NCBI GenBank assembly: GCA_045660265.1
Contig: JAZRDM010000041.1
Location: forward strand, 1 to 45,345
Reading direction: 5' to 3'
Source of the DNA: Scatosoma sp045660265
GTDB taxonomy: Bacteria; Bacillota; Clostridia; Christensenellales; Borkfalkiaceae
Length of the DNA: 45,345 nt
The notes under the pieces were generated by a model. The model was given only the letters and a program-made list of their open reading frames with translations, was not told the origin of the DNA and searched no databases. The position numbers were made by a program, and so were the translations under genes. Numbering within the stretch: position 1 is the first letter of the stretch; each line of letters begins with the position of its first letter. Shown here in pieces: positions 16,723 through 24,920 of the stretch.

Positions 16723-17301
16723 GTGGCTAAATTATATTTTAAATACGGCGCAATGGGCTCGTCTAAAACGGCAAATGCGCTTATCACTAAATTCAATTAT
16801 GAAGAACGCGGCATGAAAGTATGGCTTATTAAGCCTTCTATCGACGTACGCGACGGGGCAAGCGTAGTACGTTCCCGTATCGGATTACAGGCTGACGCGC
16901 AAATTATCACGCCTGATATCGATTTATTTGAAGAATATAAGCAACACACCGATTGCGACGTTATTATCGCGGACGAATGTCAATTTTTAAATGCTAGCCA
17001 TATCGACCAACTTCGCCGTATCGTTGATAAGTTGGATATCCCCGTCCTTTGTTATGGACTCCGTACCGACTTTTTAACCCACCTTTTTGAAGGCAGCCGC
17101 CGTTTGTTTGAAGTGGCGGATTCGATTACGGAAATTAAAACCATTTGCTCTTGCGGCAAAAAGGCGCTTGTAAATGCCCGAATTGACGAAAACGGAAAAA
17201 TCGTTACGGAAGGCGGACAAATTATGTTGGGCGGGAACGACTCGTATATTGCTATGTGCCATACCTGTTGGAAAAACGCCATTGAAGAACAAAACAAATA
17301 A
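16723..17301 (+). CDS. tdk: Thymidine kinase
   Basis: A 192-aa type II thymidine kinase that phosphorylates thymidine with ATP (dTMP salvage). The start is GTG 16723 (VAKLYFKYG), with AGAAGGA 8 nt upstream; the ATG at 16702 would be almost at the RNA start. GAMGSSKT is the P-loop, IIADECQFL the Walker B/DECQF motif, and CSCG with CHTC gives the four Cys of the structural zinc site. The lasso region between them is of normal length. Single gene between its own promoter and a shared terminator. Confidence 0.93.
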   Translation: MAKLYFKYGAMGSSKTANALITKFNYEERGMKVWLIKPSIDVRDGASVVRSRIGLQADAQIITPDIDLFEEYKQHTDCDVIIADECQFLNASHIDQLRRIVDKLDIPVLCYGLRTDFLTHLFEGSRRLFEVADSITEIKTICSCGKKALVNARIDENGKIVTEGGQIMLGGNDSYIAMCHTCWKNAIEEQNK

Positions 17302-17316
17302 ATATTTTTATATGAT

Positions 17317-17351
17317 AAAAGCCGAACGCATCAATGCGCTCGGCTTTTTTT
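17317..17351. terminator. Bidirectional terminator between tdk and the YfhO-like gene
   Basis: AAAGCCGA-CGCAT stem with ATGCG-TCGGCTTT, one mismatch, flanked by A and T runs so it can work on both strands. Confidence 0.85.
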
Positions 17352-17366
17352 ATGCTAATTTTTCTT

Positions 17367-20039
17367 TTAAGCTAACCACAGTGCTACTTTATCTACCCAA
17401 ATCGTCGTGGGATATACCATAAAGAATCCAACAAGAGACAATGCTAGTACCACGCCCGCAAAGGCAATTAACGGCGCAAACGTTTTTACCAGCTTGGTTT
17501 CTTGAAGAATAAACGCCACAACAAGCAAACCCATAATCGAAAGCACAACCCCTATCCCGACGTATTCGACGTAAGGAGAAGAATAGGTAAATTCTACCAC
17601 GTTTTCCCCTTTTTCTAATTTAACGGATAAGAAATTTAAATCGTTTTCAACCACTTCCGCCTTTTTTCCGTTGACGGTAATCGTATAACCGTCAGACGCT
17701 ACAAAGGACAAGAATAAGCACTCGCCGTCCTCTTGTGCCGTTGCGCGTACGGTCATACTTCCCGCACCCACTTGCACGTCTGCCGCTCTTTCCCATAAAT
17801 ATTCGCTCAATTCCCGCGTGCTCTTTGCAGAAACAACTGTTTCCTTACATTCTTTGCCGCGCAAAAATTCGTACAACGCGCGTTGATTGTATTTTCTATA
17901 GGTAGAATTCGATTCGTTGGGCTTAGTAAATTTAAAATCTCCCGCCGGCAAAACGTAGCCCATCGGAAAGACGATTTCGTTTTCATAAATATAATATCCG
18001 CCGTCTTGCAAATGCACGCTTTCACCGTTTTCATCTTCCACCATCACCGGCTTCATATAGTCAAGCTTTTCCACCTTGCTCCTGCTGGATTTCGGTACGA
18101 AATAATATTTATAACCCAAAAACGAATCGCCAAAAGAAACGCTATTGTTTGTTTTGTTGGTGTTATGCGAACTCTTTAAACTGTTCTTACCATTCCCTTG
18201 ATATGCAAATAAATGGAAAATGGTAAAGTTTTCTTTATCAATAACGGATGAAAATACGCTAAACGTATTACTTCTTCCTTTAAAGGCGATATTTGCCGTA
18301 ACTTTATCGCTGTAATCTTTTATTCGGAAATAACTATCGTCCATTTGATTAAGCGTTTCGCTTAATCGTTCGTAACTACTCGTCGTAATTTGTTGCGTAG
18401 AACGATTCCCTCGAATTAGCTGTTCGTTATAAAATACAACCTGAACACCAACCGCTAATACCAAAATACATGTAAGCAAACGCAGGCCTATCTTTTTAAA
18501 TTTAACCAACAGCGCACCGATTACCGTCAGCAACACCACAATGATACACGGCACGGCGATTACGTAAATTCCGCCCAACGAATGCGCAAACGCCGAAGAG
18601 AAACTCTTGGTGCTTTTTAAAAATTCTTCGTCGGCTGTTACCTTATCCCAAATGGTCAAATATGCATCTGTCAGTAAGAAATACCCAAGCGCTGCAACAG
18701 CAAGCACAGCGAATAAAATAAATAAAATCTCCCAAGCATTTCCTTTAAAAAATCCTTGTTTGTACGGTTTTGCTTGATAATCGGATGGCGCATTTTTTTC
18801 ACTCAACGCAACCCTGCCCCCTTCCTTTTGAATGGAAGGCTCTGCGTCCACCACTTTATGTTTTGCAAACACGTCGTCTATACAAAGGCACGCGCCCCCT
18901 AAAAAATATATTGCGTTTAAAAAACCAAACCGAAGCGAATAGGACATATACGAACCCATATTAAGCAGCAACATTGCTTCGTCTACAAATACGGGCAAAA
19001 GGGTCATCAGCCCTGCAAACAGCATAAACCAAACGAGTTTATCTTTTAAGCCTTTTCTAAAAGTCCAAATCGTTGTCAGCGCCAAAAATACGCTATCCGT
19101 TAAAATATACGTAATTTTACGGTTATACACAAGCGCCGTGCTGTCTACAAATTTTTCTTCGTTAAACGTTTTTACGCCGTCTTTGATATCGTAGCCGTAC
19201 CAAAGATTTTCAAACAAATCTCCCCCTCTGCCGCTGTTTAAAAATGCGGAAAGCGCAGGCAGCAGGACAGGCAACGACAATAAAATTGTTACCACAAAGG
19301 CTACACACAGGTATGCAATGAACGAGCTTTTTCTCCCTTTCGGCATACAAACAAGCCCATAAAAAATAAGTATAGGGAAAACCGTAAACATTGCAAAACA
19401 GGCGATAGAAAAGCAAGTGTAAATACAACAAGCCATTAGAATAGAGAACGGTAAAAATTTCTCCGTTTTAACAAAATATCTAAAAGCAACGACGAGCATA
19501 GGCATATACATCAAAAAGTCTAGCCAGTTGATATACGTATTTGCTACGAACATATAGCCGCAATACGTATACACAATGCCTATCGCCACGCAAAGAATTC
19601 CGGGAATGTTTTGAAAGAGTTTACGCGCAAACCAACAACCGACTGCCGCCAAAACAAACAACTTACACGCCATCACGACACACGCTGCTTCCGCTACTTT
19701 TCCCGCACCGAAAATTAAAAAGAGAAAACTAAACGGACTGATAAAGAAATACATCAGCGTGCCGAAAACATCTGCCCCGCCTACAACCGCATACGAATAA
19801 AACAACGAGGATTTTCCGTTGATTACGTCGAATAAATGCTCGATAAACGGACAAATTTGAGCGGACAAATCGTAGCTTGCCACCGTGTACTGCTCTCCAA
19901 ACGGATAAATCCCGTAAGCGTACAGCACGTACACGTACAAACCAAGCACAATAACGCCCGCCAAAAGCATCCACAGAAACGTTTGGAAAGCGTATACTCC
20001 TTTCTTTATTCCGTTATGTTGCGTTTCTTGTAACGCCAT
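17367..20039 (-). CDS. YfhO-family multi-spanning membrane protein
   Basis: About 890 aa. A dozen or more hydrophobic segments fill residues about 20-550, followed by a large extracytoplasmic part (about 560-840) and a last membrane pair. QYTVASYDLSAQICPFIEHLF after the first helix, and VNTYINWLDFLMYMPM, are the pattern of YfhO (GT-C-like) proteins, which glycosylate wall polymers such as lipoteichoic acid in Bacillus and Listeria; that role is by analogy. The start is taken at ATG 20039, with AGGGAG just upstream; GTG at 20051 is possible. A cytoplasmic loop near residue 400 (EGGRVALSEK) is encoded by a copy of the dispersed repeat. It follows a 50-aa membrane protein with 12 nt between them. 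Confidence 0.85.
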   Translation of the reverse strand: MALQETQHNGIKKGVYAFQTFLWMLLAGVIVLGLYVYVLYAYGIYPFGEQYTVASYDLSAQICPFIEHLFDVINGKSSLFYSYAVVGGADVFGTLMYFFISPFSFLFLIFGAGKVAEAACVVMACKLFVLAAVGCWFARKLFQNIPGILCVAIGIVYTYCGYMFVANTYINWLDFLMYMPMLVVAFRYFVKTEKFLPFSILMACCIYTCFSIACFAMFTVFPILIFYGLVCMPKGRKSSFIAYLCVAFVVTILLSLPVLLPALSAFLNSGRGGDLFENLWYGYDIKDGVKTFNEEKFVDSTALVYNRKITYILTDSVFLALTTIWTFRKGLKDKLVWFMLFAGLMTLLPVFVDEAMLLLNMGSYMSYSLRFGFLNAIYFLGGACLCIDDVFAKHKVVDAEPSIQKEGGRVALSEKNAPSDYQAKPYKQGFFKGNAWEILFILFAVLAVAALGYFLLTDAYLTIWDKVTADEEFLKSTKSFSSAFAHSLGGIYVIAVPCIIVVLLTVIGALLVKFKKIGLRLLTCILVLAVGVQVVFYNEQLIRGNRSTQQITTSSYERLSETLNQMDDSYFRIKDYSDKVTANIAFKGRSNTFSVFSSVIDKENFTIFHLFAYQGNGKNSLKSSHNTNKTNNSVSFGDSFLGYKYYFVPKSSRSKVEKLDYMKPVMVEDENGESVHLQDGGYYIYENEIVFPMGYVLPAGDFKFTKPNESNSTYRKYNQRALYEFLRGKECKETVVSAKSTRELSEYLWERAADVQVGAGSMTVRATAQEDGECLFLSFVASDGYTITVNGKKAEVVENDLNFLSVKLEKGENVVEFTYSSPYVEYVGIGVVLSIMGLLVVAFILQETKLVKTFAPLIAFAGVVLALSLVGFFMVYPTTIWVDKVALWLA
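18803..18828 (-). repeat. Dispersed G-rich repeat inside the YfhO-like gene
   Basis: Plus strand TCAACGCAACCCTGCCCCC (19 nt) plus TTCCTTT. Its 18809-18828 part is identical to 33718-33737. In frame it codes for KEGGRVALS in a cytoplasmic loop. Confidence 0.85.
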
Positions 20040-20051
20040 ACTCTCCCTCAC

Positions 20052-20204
20052 TTACATACAGCCCGCTGCTTGAAAAATAAAATAGTAGCCCCACGTAACA
20101 GCGCCAAACAAACAGCAGCCAACCAAAAACCACAAGGCAAATTTTTCTCTTTTGCTTAAACGCATTCTTTCAGCAAGCCATTCTTTAAAAGACTTTTTAC
20201 CCAT
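20052..20204 (-). CDS. Small single-span membrane protein (50 aa)
   Basis: ATG 20204-20202 with AGGG 6 nt upstream; ends at TAA 20054-20052, immediately before the YfhO-like gene. The product, MGKKSFKEWLAERMRLSKR then a hydrophobic helix ALWFLVGCCLFGAVTWGYYF, has a basic cytoplasmic N-terminus and one membrane span. Tight coupling to the YfhO-like gene suggests it is a subunit or chaperone for it. Too short for most gene finders, but its ribosome site, start and composition support it. Confidence 0.7.
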   Translation of the reverse strand: MGKKSFKEWLAERMRLSKREKFALWFLVGCCLFGAVTWGYYFIFQAAGCM

Positions 20205-20213
20205 CTTTACCCT

Positions 20214-20246
20214 TTTTGAAAAAGGGAGAAGAGCACGCCCTTCTCC
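20214..20246 (-). terminator. Terminator after nfnB
   Basis: On the minus strand GGAGAAG/CTTCTCC (20246-20225, 8-nt loop) is followed by CTTTTTC. It lies between the nfnB stop and the 50-aa gene. Confidence 0.7.
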
Positions 20247-20263
20247 ACTTTATTGTTCACGTT

Positions 20264-21682
20264 TTATTTATTTTTAATGTATTCGTCAATTGCTGCTGCA
20301 GCTACTTTACCAGCACCCATGGCTTTAATTACGGTTGCCGCGCCCGTTGCAGCATCACCACCGCAATATACGCCTTCAATAGATGTTTTACCAACTTCGT
20401 CTACCGCAATTTCGCCCCATTTGCGAACTTCCAAACCAGGCGTCGTATCCTTTAATAAAGGATTAGGCGACGTACCAAGCGACATAATTACACAATCTGC
20501 AGGGATAATAAATTCGCTTCCAGCAACTACTTTAGGCGAACGGCGTCCGCTTTCGTCAGGCTCGCCGAGTTCCATTCTCACGCATTCGATACCGTTTACC
20601 CAACCGTAAGCAGCGTCTCTGGGATTATCCACGGGCGTTGCCAAAATTTTGGTCGGGTTGGTCAATAAATCGAAGATAATGCCTTCTTCTTTTGCATGTT
20701 CGATTTCTTCACGTCTAGCGGGCAATTCTTCTTCGCCGCGGCGATAGATGATATGCACTTCCGCACCCAAACGCTTCGCTGTACGAGCCGCATCCATCGC
20801 TACGTTTCCACCGCCGACAACCGCTACACACTTACCGTGTTGGATAGGCGTGTGGCTGTCCCAACGATATGCTTTCATAAGGTTAGAACGGGTTAAGAAT
20901 TCGTTTGCCGAATACACCCCTTTCAAGCTTTCACCAGGAATTTTCATAAATTTAGGCAACCCTGCTCCCGAACCGATAAATACTGCTTCAAAACCGTATT
21001 CGTTTTTCAATTCTTCAATGGTTAACACTCTACCGATAACCATATTCGTTTCTACTTTTACGCCAAGCGCCTTTAAGTTGTCTACTTCCTTTTGTACGAT
21101 TGCTTTGGGAAGACGGAATTCGGGAATCCCGTACACCAACACACCGCCGGCAACGTGGAGCGCTTCAAATACCGTTACTTCGTAACCAAGCTTTGCCAAA
21201 TCACCCGCGCACGTTAAACCAGCAGGGCCGGAACCAACCACTGCAACCTTATGTCCGTTGGGAGCAACGGGCGTAGGCTTTTCTACGCAATTTTCGTTAT
21301 GCCAGTCGGCAACAAATCTTTCCAAGCGCCCGATACCAACTGCTTCGCAACCAGCTTTGATGCCGCGCACACACTTGCCTTCGCATTGCGTTTCTTGAGG
21401 GCATACACGTCCGCAAACAGCAGGCAAAGCAGAATCAGCTGCGATAATTTGATACGCCGCTTCAAAATCCCCTTCCGCAACCTTTGCGATAAATTCAGGA
21501 ATTTTAATATTTACAGGGCAGGCAGATACGCAAGGACGGTGCTTACAGCCAAGACAGCGCTTTGCTTCGTCAATAGCCATTTCCGCCGTATAGCCAAGTG
21601 CAACTTCGTTAAAGTTACCGTTACGCACGTTAGGGTCTTGCGCGGGCATAGGATTTTTTAAAGGCTTCATGTTAAACGCCAT
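20264..21682 (-). CDS. nfnB: NADPH-dependent glutamate-synthase-like subunit (NfnB/GltA type)
   Basis: A 472-aa flavoprotein. Near the N-terminus CLGCKHRPCVSACPVNI and CGRVCPQETQCEGKCVRG supply Cys for two iron-sulfur clusters; VAVVGSGPAGL (about residue 147) binds FAD and VAVVGGGNVAMDAA (about 288) binds NADPH; the closing GGDAATGAATVIKAMGAGK is standard. Together with the next gene upstream it fits NfnAB, which couples NADH and ferredoxin to NADP reduction by electron bifurcation in anaerobes. A GOGAT small subunit is the alternative, but no large subunit is nearby and the NfnA partner is adjacent, starting translation 1 nt apart. GGAGGTAGAG precedes the ATG. Confidence 0.88.
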   Translation of the reverse strand: MAFNMKPLKNPMPAQDPNVRNGNFNEVALGYTAEMAIDEAKRCLGCKHRPCVSACPVNIKIPEFIAKVAEGDFEAAYQIIAADSALPAVCGRVCPQETQCEGKCVRGIKAGCEAVGIGRLERFVADWHNENCVEKPTPVAPNGHKVAVVGSGPAGLTCAGDLAKLGYEVTVFEALHVAGGVLVYGIPEFRLPKAIVQKEVDNLKALGVKVETNMVIGRVLTIEELKNEYGFEAVFIGSGAGLPKFMKIPGESLKGVYSANEFLTRSNLMKAYRWDSHTPIQHGKCVAVVGGGNVAMDAARTAKRLGAEVHIIYRRGEEELPARREEIEHAKEEGIIFDLLTNPTKILATPVDNPRDAAYGWVNGIECVRMELGEPDESGRRSPKVVAGSEFIIPADCVIMSLGTSPNPLLKDTTPGLEVRKWGEIAVDEVGKTSIEGVYCGGDAATGAATVIKAMGAGKVAAAAIDEYIKNK

Positions 21683-21683
21683 C

Positions 21684-22526
21684 TTACTCTACCTCCTTTT
21701 TGAAAAGGTTGCAAGCCTCTTCTCTTTCTCTGTTTTCAAATTCTGCATACGTTCTCGAACGGCTCATTGCTTCGTCAAAATCAATTTCGTGTCCGTCAAA
21801 TTCAGGGCCATCTACGCAAGCAAATTTCATTTGTCCGCCAACGGTGAGTCTGCAACCGCCGCACAGACCCGTACCGTCAATCATGATAGGGTTCATACTT
21901 GCAATCGTTTTTACGTTATACGCCTTGGTTGCCGCGCACACGAATTTCATCATGATAAGCGGTCCGATGGTGATAACTTCGTCAAACGTTTCGCCCTTTT
22001 CAAGCATTTCGTTTAAGGGCACGCAAACGTTGCCTTGACGGCCATACGAACCGTCGTCCGTCATCATATAAAAATCTTTAGAAACAGACTTAAATTCATC
22101 TTCTAAAATGACAAGATCCTTACTTCTGAAACCAATAATGGAAGTTACTTCGCAGCCTTGTTCGTATAACGCCTTTGCAACGGGAAGCGCGATAGCGCAG
22201 CCAACGCCGCCGCCTACAACGCATACCTTTTTCAAGCCTTCAATGTGCGTAGGTCTGCCCAAAGGCCCTACGAAGTCGGGTAAATAATCCCCTTCGTTTT
22301 TGTGGTTGAGTTTTTCCGTCGAACCGCCTACGATTTGGAAAATAATCGTAACCGTGCCCTTTTCTCTGTCATAACCTGCAACGGTTAAAGGGATACGTTC
22401 GCCGTCTTCATCAACACGCAAAATGATAAACTGCCCTGCCAAAGCTTTTTTTGCCACAAAGGGTGCGTAAATCTCCATCTGCGTAACCGTCGGATTGAGA
22501 GATTTTTTACTGACTATTTGGTACAT
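21684..22526 (-). CDS. nfnA: Ferredoxin-NADP reductase subunit alpha (NfnA/SudA type)
   Basis: A 280-aa protein of the dihydroorotate-dehydrogenase electron-transfer-subunit type. RIPLTVAGYD is the FAD-binding (R-x-P-x-T) motif, VCVVGGGVGCAIALP the NAD-binding glycine loop, and GLCGGCRLTVGG with FACVDGPEFDGH the [2Fe-2S] site. With NfnB it should form the cytoplasmic bifurcating NADH:ferredoxin:NADP complex, giving NADPH for biosynthesis, which fits the many amino-acid pathways nearby. It is first in the operon, behind a consensus TTGACA-17-TATAAT promoter, with AAGGAG before the ATG. Confidence 0.88.
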   Translation of the reverse strand: MYQIVSKKSLNPTVTQMEIYAPFVAKKALAGQFIILRVDEDGERIPLTVAGYDREKGTVTIIFQIVGGSTEKLNHKNEGDYLPDFVGPLGRPTHIEGLKKVCVVGGGVGCAIALPVAKALYEQGCEVTSIIGFRSKDLVILEDEFKSVSKDFYMMTDDGSYGRQGNVCVPLNEMLEKGETFDEVITIGPLIMMKFVCAATKAYNVKTIASMNPIMIDGTGLCGGCRLTVGGQMKFACVDGPEFDGHEIDFDEAMSRSRTYAEFENREREEACNLFKKEVE

Positions 22527-22563
22527 AAAAATCTATACTCCTTCATTTATCTTTTCATAAAAT

Positions 22564-22609
22564 ATTATACCGCGATAAAAGAAAATTGTCAAACGGTTAG
22601 GCTTGACAA
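22564..22609 (-). promoter_or_regulatory. nfnAB promoter with an inverted repeat over the -35 box
   Basis: Minus strand TTGACA (22592-22587), 17 nt, TATAAT (22569-22564). The -35 lies in one arm of TTGTCAA-N10-TTGACAA (22586-22609), a perfect 7-bp dyad that could be an operator. Confidence 0.75.
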
Positions 22610-22675
22610 TTTTTCTTAAAATAAACTTTGTTTAGAAAATATTATAAATATTTTTTTGCAGTACCCCGTTTTTGT

Positions 22676-22704
22676 TTGCCTTTCTTTACAAATAAGAGTA
22701 TAAT
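22676..22704 (+). promoter_or_regulatory. Promoter of the antiporter gene
   Basis: TTGCCT (22676-22681), 17-nt spacer, TATAAT (22699-22704). RNA would start near 22711, after the ATG at 22707, so the start at 22740 is preferred. Confidence 0.65.
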
Positions 22705-22739
22705 GTTTGACGTTCAAAAATTTTATTTCGAGGCGTTTT

Positions 22740-24044
22740 ATGGAAACTTTACTCGCGCTGTCTATCGCATTGCTTTCGGGTTTAATGTTATCCCGCTTAG
22801 CAAAACTAATCAACCTGCCCGCCGTTACGGCTTATCTTGTCGCGGGTATTTTAATCGGTCCTTTCTGTCTTGGCAAATTAGGCGTAAAGGGACTTGGTTT
22901 CATCTCTCTTGAAGACGTCGAAAGCTACTCGCTTATCTGCGACGTGGCACTTGGCTTTATTGCCTTTTCTATCGGAAACGAATTCCGTCTTTCCCAGCTT
23001 AAAAAAATCGGTAAGCAAGCGACGATTATCGGAATTTTACAAGCCGTGGTTACCACCGTCCTCGTTGATATTGCGCTTATCATTTTACATCTTGCTTTCC
23101 CCCAAGTTTTACCTTTACCTGCGGCAATTGTACTCGGCGCTATCGCGTCGGCAACCGCCCCCGCGGCAACGCTGATGGTTGTAAAACAATATAAAGCGAA
23201 AGGGCCTGTTACGGATACGCTTCTCCCCGTCGTTGCTATCGACGACGCCGTGGGCTTGGTATTATTCGCTATCTCGTTTGGGATTGCAAAAGCGCTTGGC
23301 GCTGGGTCGTTAGATATTATTTCTATCATTATCGAACCCTTATTAGAAGTATTGTTATCCTTGCTTTTAGGCGGTATCATGGGCTTTTTATTTACGTTTT
23401 GCGAAAAGTTTTTCCACTCCCGTTCAAAACGTATCGCCATGTCCGTTACGTTCGTCTTTTTAACAATCGCGCTTTCCATGATTAAATTCGAAGTATTAGG
23501 CGTGCATATCGCATTTTCGTCCTTGCTCGTTTGTATGATGTTGGGTACGATTTTCTGTAATATCTGCGATTTCTCCGAAGATTTAATGGAGCGTATCGAC
23601 CGTTGGACCGCGCCTTTGTTCGTACTCTTCTTCGTTTTAAGCGGCGCAGAGTTAGATTTGCTCGTTTTCGAAAACGGCATGATTGTTTTGGTCGGCATTG
23701 TGTATATTCTCAGCCGTTGTTTAGGTAAATACAGCGGTGCGTACGCAAGCGCGAAAATGCTTGGCTGCGACGAGAATATCACCAAATATTTGGGCATCAC
23801 GCTCTTCCCCCAAGCAGGCGTTGCGCTTGGTATGGCAATGAAATCGGCAGAGCTTGGTTCTGTTGGGCAATTGATTGCAAGCATCACTCTTTTTGCCGTT
23901 CTCATCTACGAAATTTTCGGTCCTATGCTGACAAAGATTGCGCTTACCAAAGCCGGCGACATCAACCCTGAAGGCAAAACGAGCGCCCGCCATGAAAAGC
24001 ACAGCAATCAACACAGACGTATCCACGGTAAACCTACCGAATAA
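22740..24044 (+). CDS. CPA2-type cation:proton antiporter
   Basis: A 434-aa membrane protein from ATG 22740 (METLLALSIALL) with GAGG 8 nt upstream. About 12 spans; NLPAVTAYLVAGILIGP is the first-helix signature of CPA2 exchangers, ASATAPAATLMVV the discontinuous helix, and VVAIDDAVGLVLF holds the paired Asp of the ion site. The cytoplasmic tail is short and His-rich (ARHEKHSNQHRRIHGK), with no TrkA-N domain, so regulation by nucleotides is not expected. It probably exchanges Na+ or K+ for H+. Single gene with its own promoter and terminator. Confidence 0.9.
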   Translation: METLLALSIALLSGLMLSRLAKLINLPAVTAYLVAGILIGPFCLGKLGVKGLGFISLEDVESYSLICDVALGFIAFSIGNEFRLSQLKKIGKQATIIGILQAVVTTVLVDIALIILHLAFPQVLPLPAAIVLGAIASATAPAATLMVVKQYKAKGPVTDTLLPVVAIDDAVGLVLFAISFGIAKALGAGSLDIISIIIEPLLEVLLSLLLGGIMGFLFTFCEKFFHSRSKRIAMSVTFVFLTIALSMIKFEVLGVHIAFSSLLVCMMLGTIFCNICDFSEDLMERIDRWTAPLFVLFFVLSGAELDLLVFENGMIVLVGIVYILSRCLGKYSGAYASAKMLGCDENITKYLGITLFPQAGVALGMAMKSAELGSVGQLIASITLFAVLIYEIFGPMLTKIALTKAGDINPEGKTSARHEKHSNQHRRIHGKPTE

Positions 24045-24057
24045 AAACTGTATTGTA

Positions 24058-24093
24058 AAAGCCGTTCGGCGTGTATGCCGAACGGCTTTTATT
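24058..24093. terminator. Bidirectional terminator, antiporter/proC
   Basis: AAAAGCCGTTCGGC pairs perfectly with GCCGAACGGCTTTT around a 6-nt loop; T or A runs on both sides serve both converging genes. Confidence 0.9.
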
Positions 24094-24116
24094 TTACTTA
24101 ATTACGCTATTTCAAA

Positions 24117-24908
24117 TTATTTTAATTCTAACGTGCGTTGATAGGCAGCGATAACAGCCGACGAAGCCGTTTCTTCCAATTTTCCCTTTTCCAGCGCAGA
24201 CACCCCTGCAAGCGTTGTACCGCCGGGACTGCAAACGTTGTTTTTTAACGTGATCGGGTCGCCGTATTCCAACAGCATTTGCGCCGAACCAAGCATAGTT
24301 TGCGCTGCTAATTCCAACGCCTGCTTTTCATCCAAGCCGCACGCCTTTGCCCCCTGCGTTAAGCCATTGCAAAACAGATAGTAAAAGGCGGGACCGCAGC
24401 CGGATAAAGCGCCTGCCGCATCCATCTGAGTTTCATCTAACAAGAAGAATTTTCCCGCATTTTTGAACGCATTTAAAAAGCCTTCTTCCGTTTGCTTATC
24501 TACTCCATCCAAAGCGTATAAAACCGTACCTGCCCCCACTCTACAAGGGGTATTTGGCATTATTCGTATGGTTGGATACCCGCCACCTGCGAAGGCTTGA
24601 ATACTCTCTATCGTCAACCCAACCGCCATACTAATAAGGATTAAATTTTCATTTTCCGCAAAGGAATTTTGTAAACTTTCCAGCGTTTGTTTCATCACTT
24701 GCGGCTTTACCCCAAGCACCACAAAACGTGCGCTTTTTGCAATATCTTCCGCCGTTGTCATTTGCACCCCGTACTTTTCTTTAAACGGCAGAATTTTATT
24801 TAAGTTATGTTCGCAAACGGCGATTTGATTACCCGATACGCTTTTTACCGCCGCTTCAACCAAGGCACCGCCCATATTTCCGCATCCAATAAACCCAATT
24901 TCGTACAT
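24117..24908 (-). CDS. proC: Pyrroline-5-carboxylate reductase
   Basis: A 263-aa enzyme for the last step of proline synthesis, reducing pyrroline-5-carboxylate with NAD(P)H. IGFIGCGNMGGAL is the Rossmann motif, VVLGVKPQ and IMPNTPCRVGAG are family motifs, and the C-terminal LSGCGPAFYYLFCNGLTQGA with NNVCSPGGTTLAGV forms the substrate-binding dimer domain. Length is normal. It follows proA by 12 nt and ends at a strong terminator, completing proBAC. The RVGAG codons coincide with a GTGGGGGCAGGTA repeat core at 24527-24539. Confidence 0.95.
   Translation of the reverse strand: MYEIGFIGCGNMGGALVEAAVKSVSGNQIAVCEHNLNKILPFKEKYGVQMTTAEDIAKSARFVVLGVKPQVMKQTLESLQNSFAENENLILISMAVGLTIESIQAFAGGGYPTIRIMPNTPCRVGAGTVLYALDGVDKQTEEGFLNAFKNAGKFFLLDETQMDAAGALSGCGPAFYYLFCNGLTQGAKACGLDEKQALELAAQTMLGSAQMLLEYGDPITLKNNVCSPGGTTLAGVSALEKGKLEETASSAVIAAYQRTLELK
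24527..24539 (-). repeat. G-rich repeat core inside proC
   Basis: TACCTGCCCCCAC on the plus strand, a 13-mer also found in cysE (31002) and cysK (31844). Here it reads V-G-A-G. Confidence 0.65.
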
Positions 24909-24920
24909 ACTTTTTCTCCC

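Noticed and set aside
20264..22526. Glutamate synthase (GOGAT) operon
   Set aside because: No large subunit is present; the adjacent FAD/[2Fe-2S] subunit points to NfnAB.
22925..23905. A 326-codon minus-strand frame inside the antiporter gene
   Set aside because: Shadow of a membrane-protein gene with clear CPA2 motifs, its own promoter and ribosome site; the antisense product has no motif.
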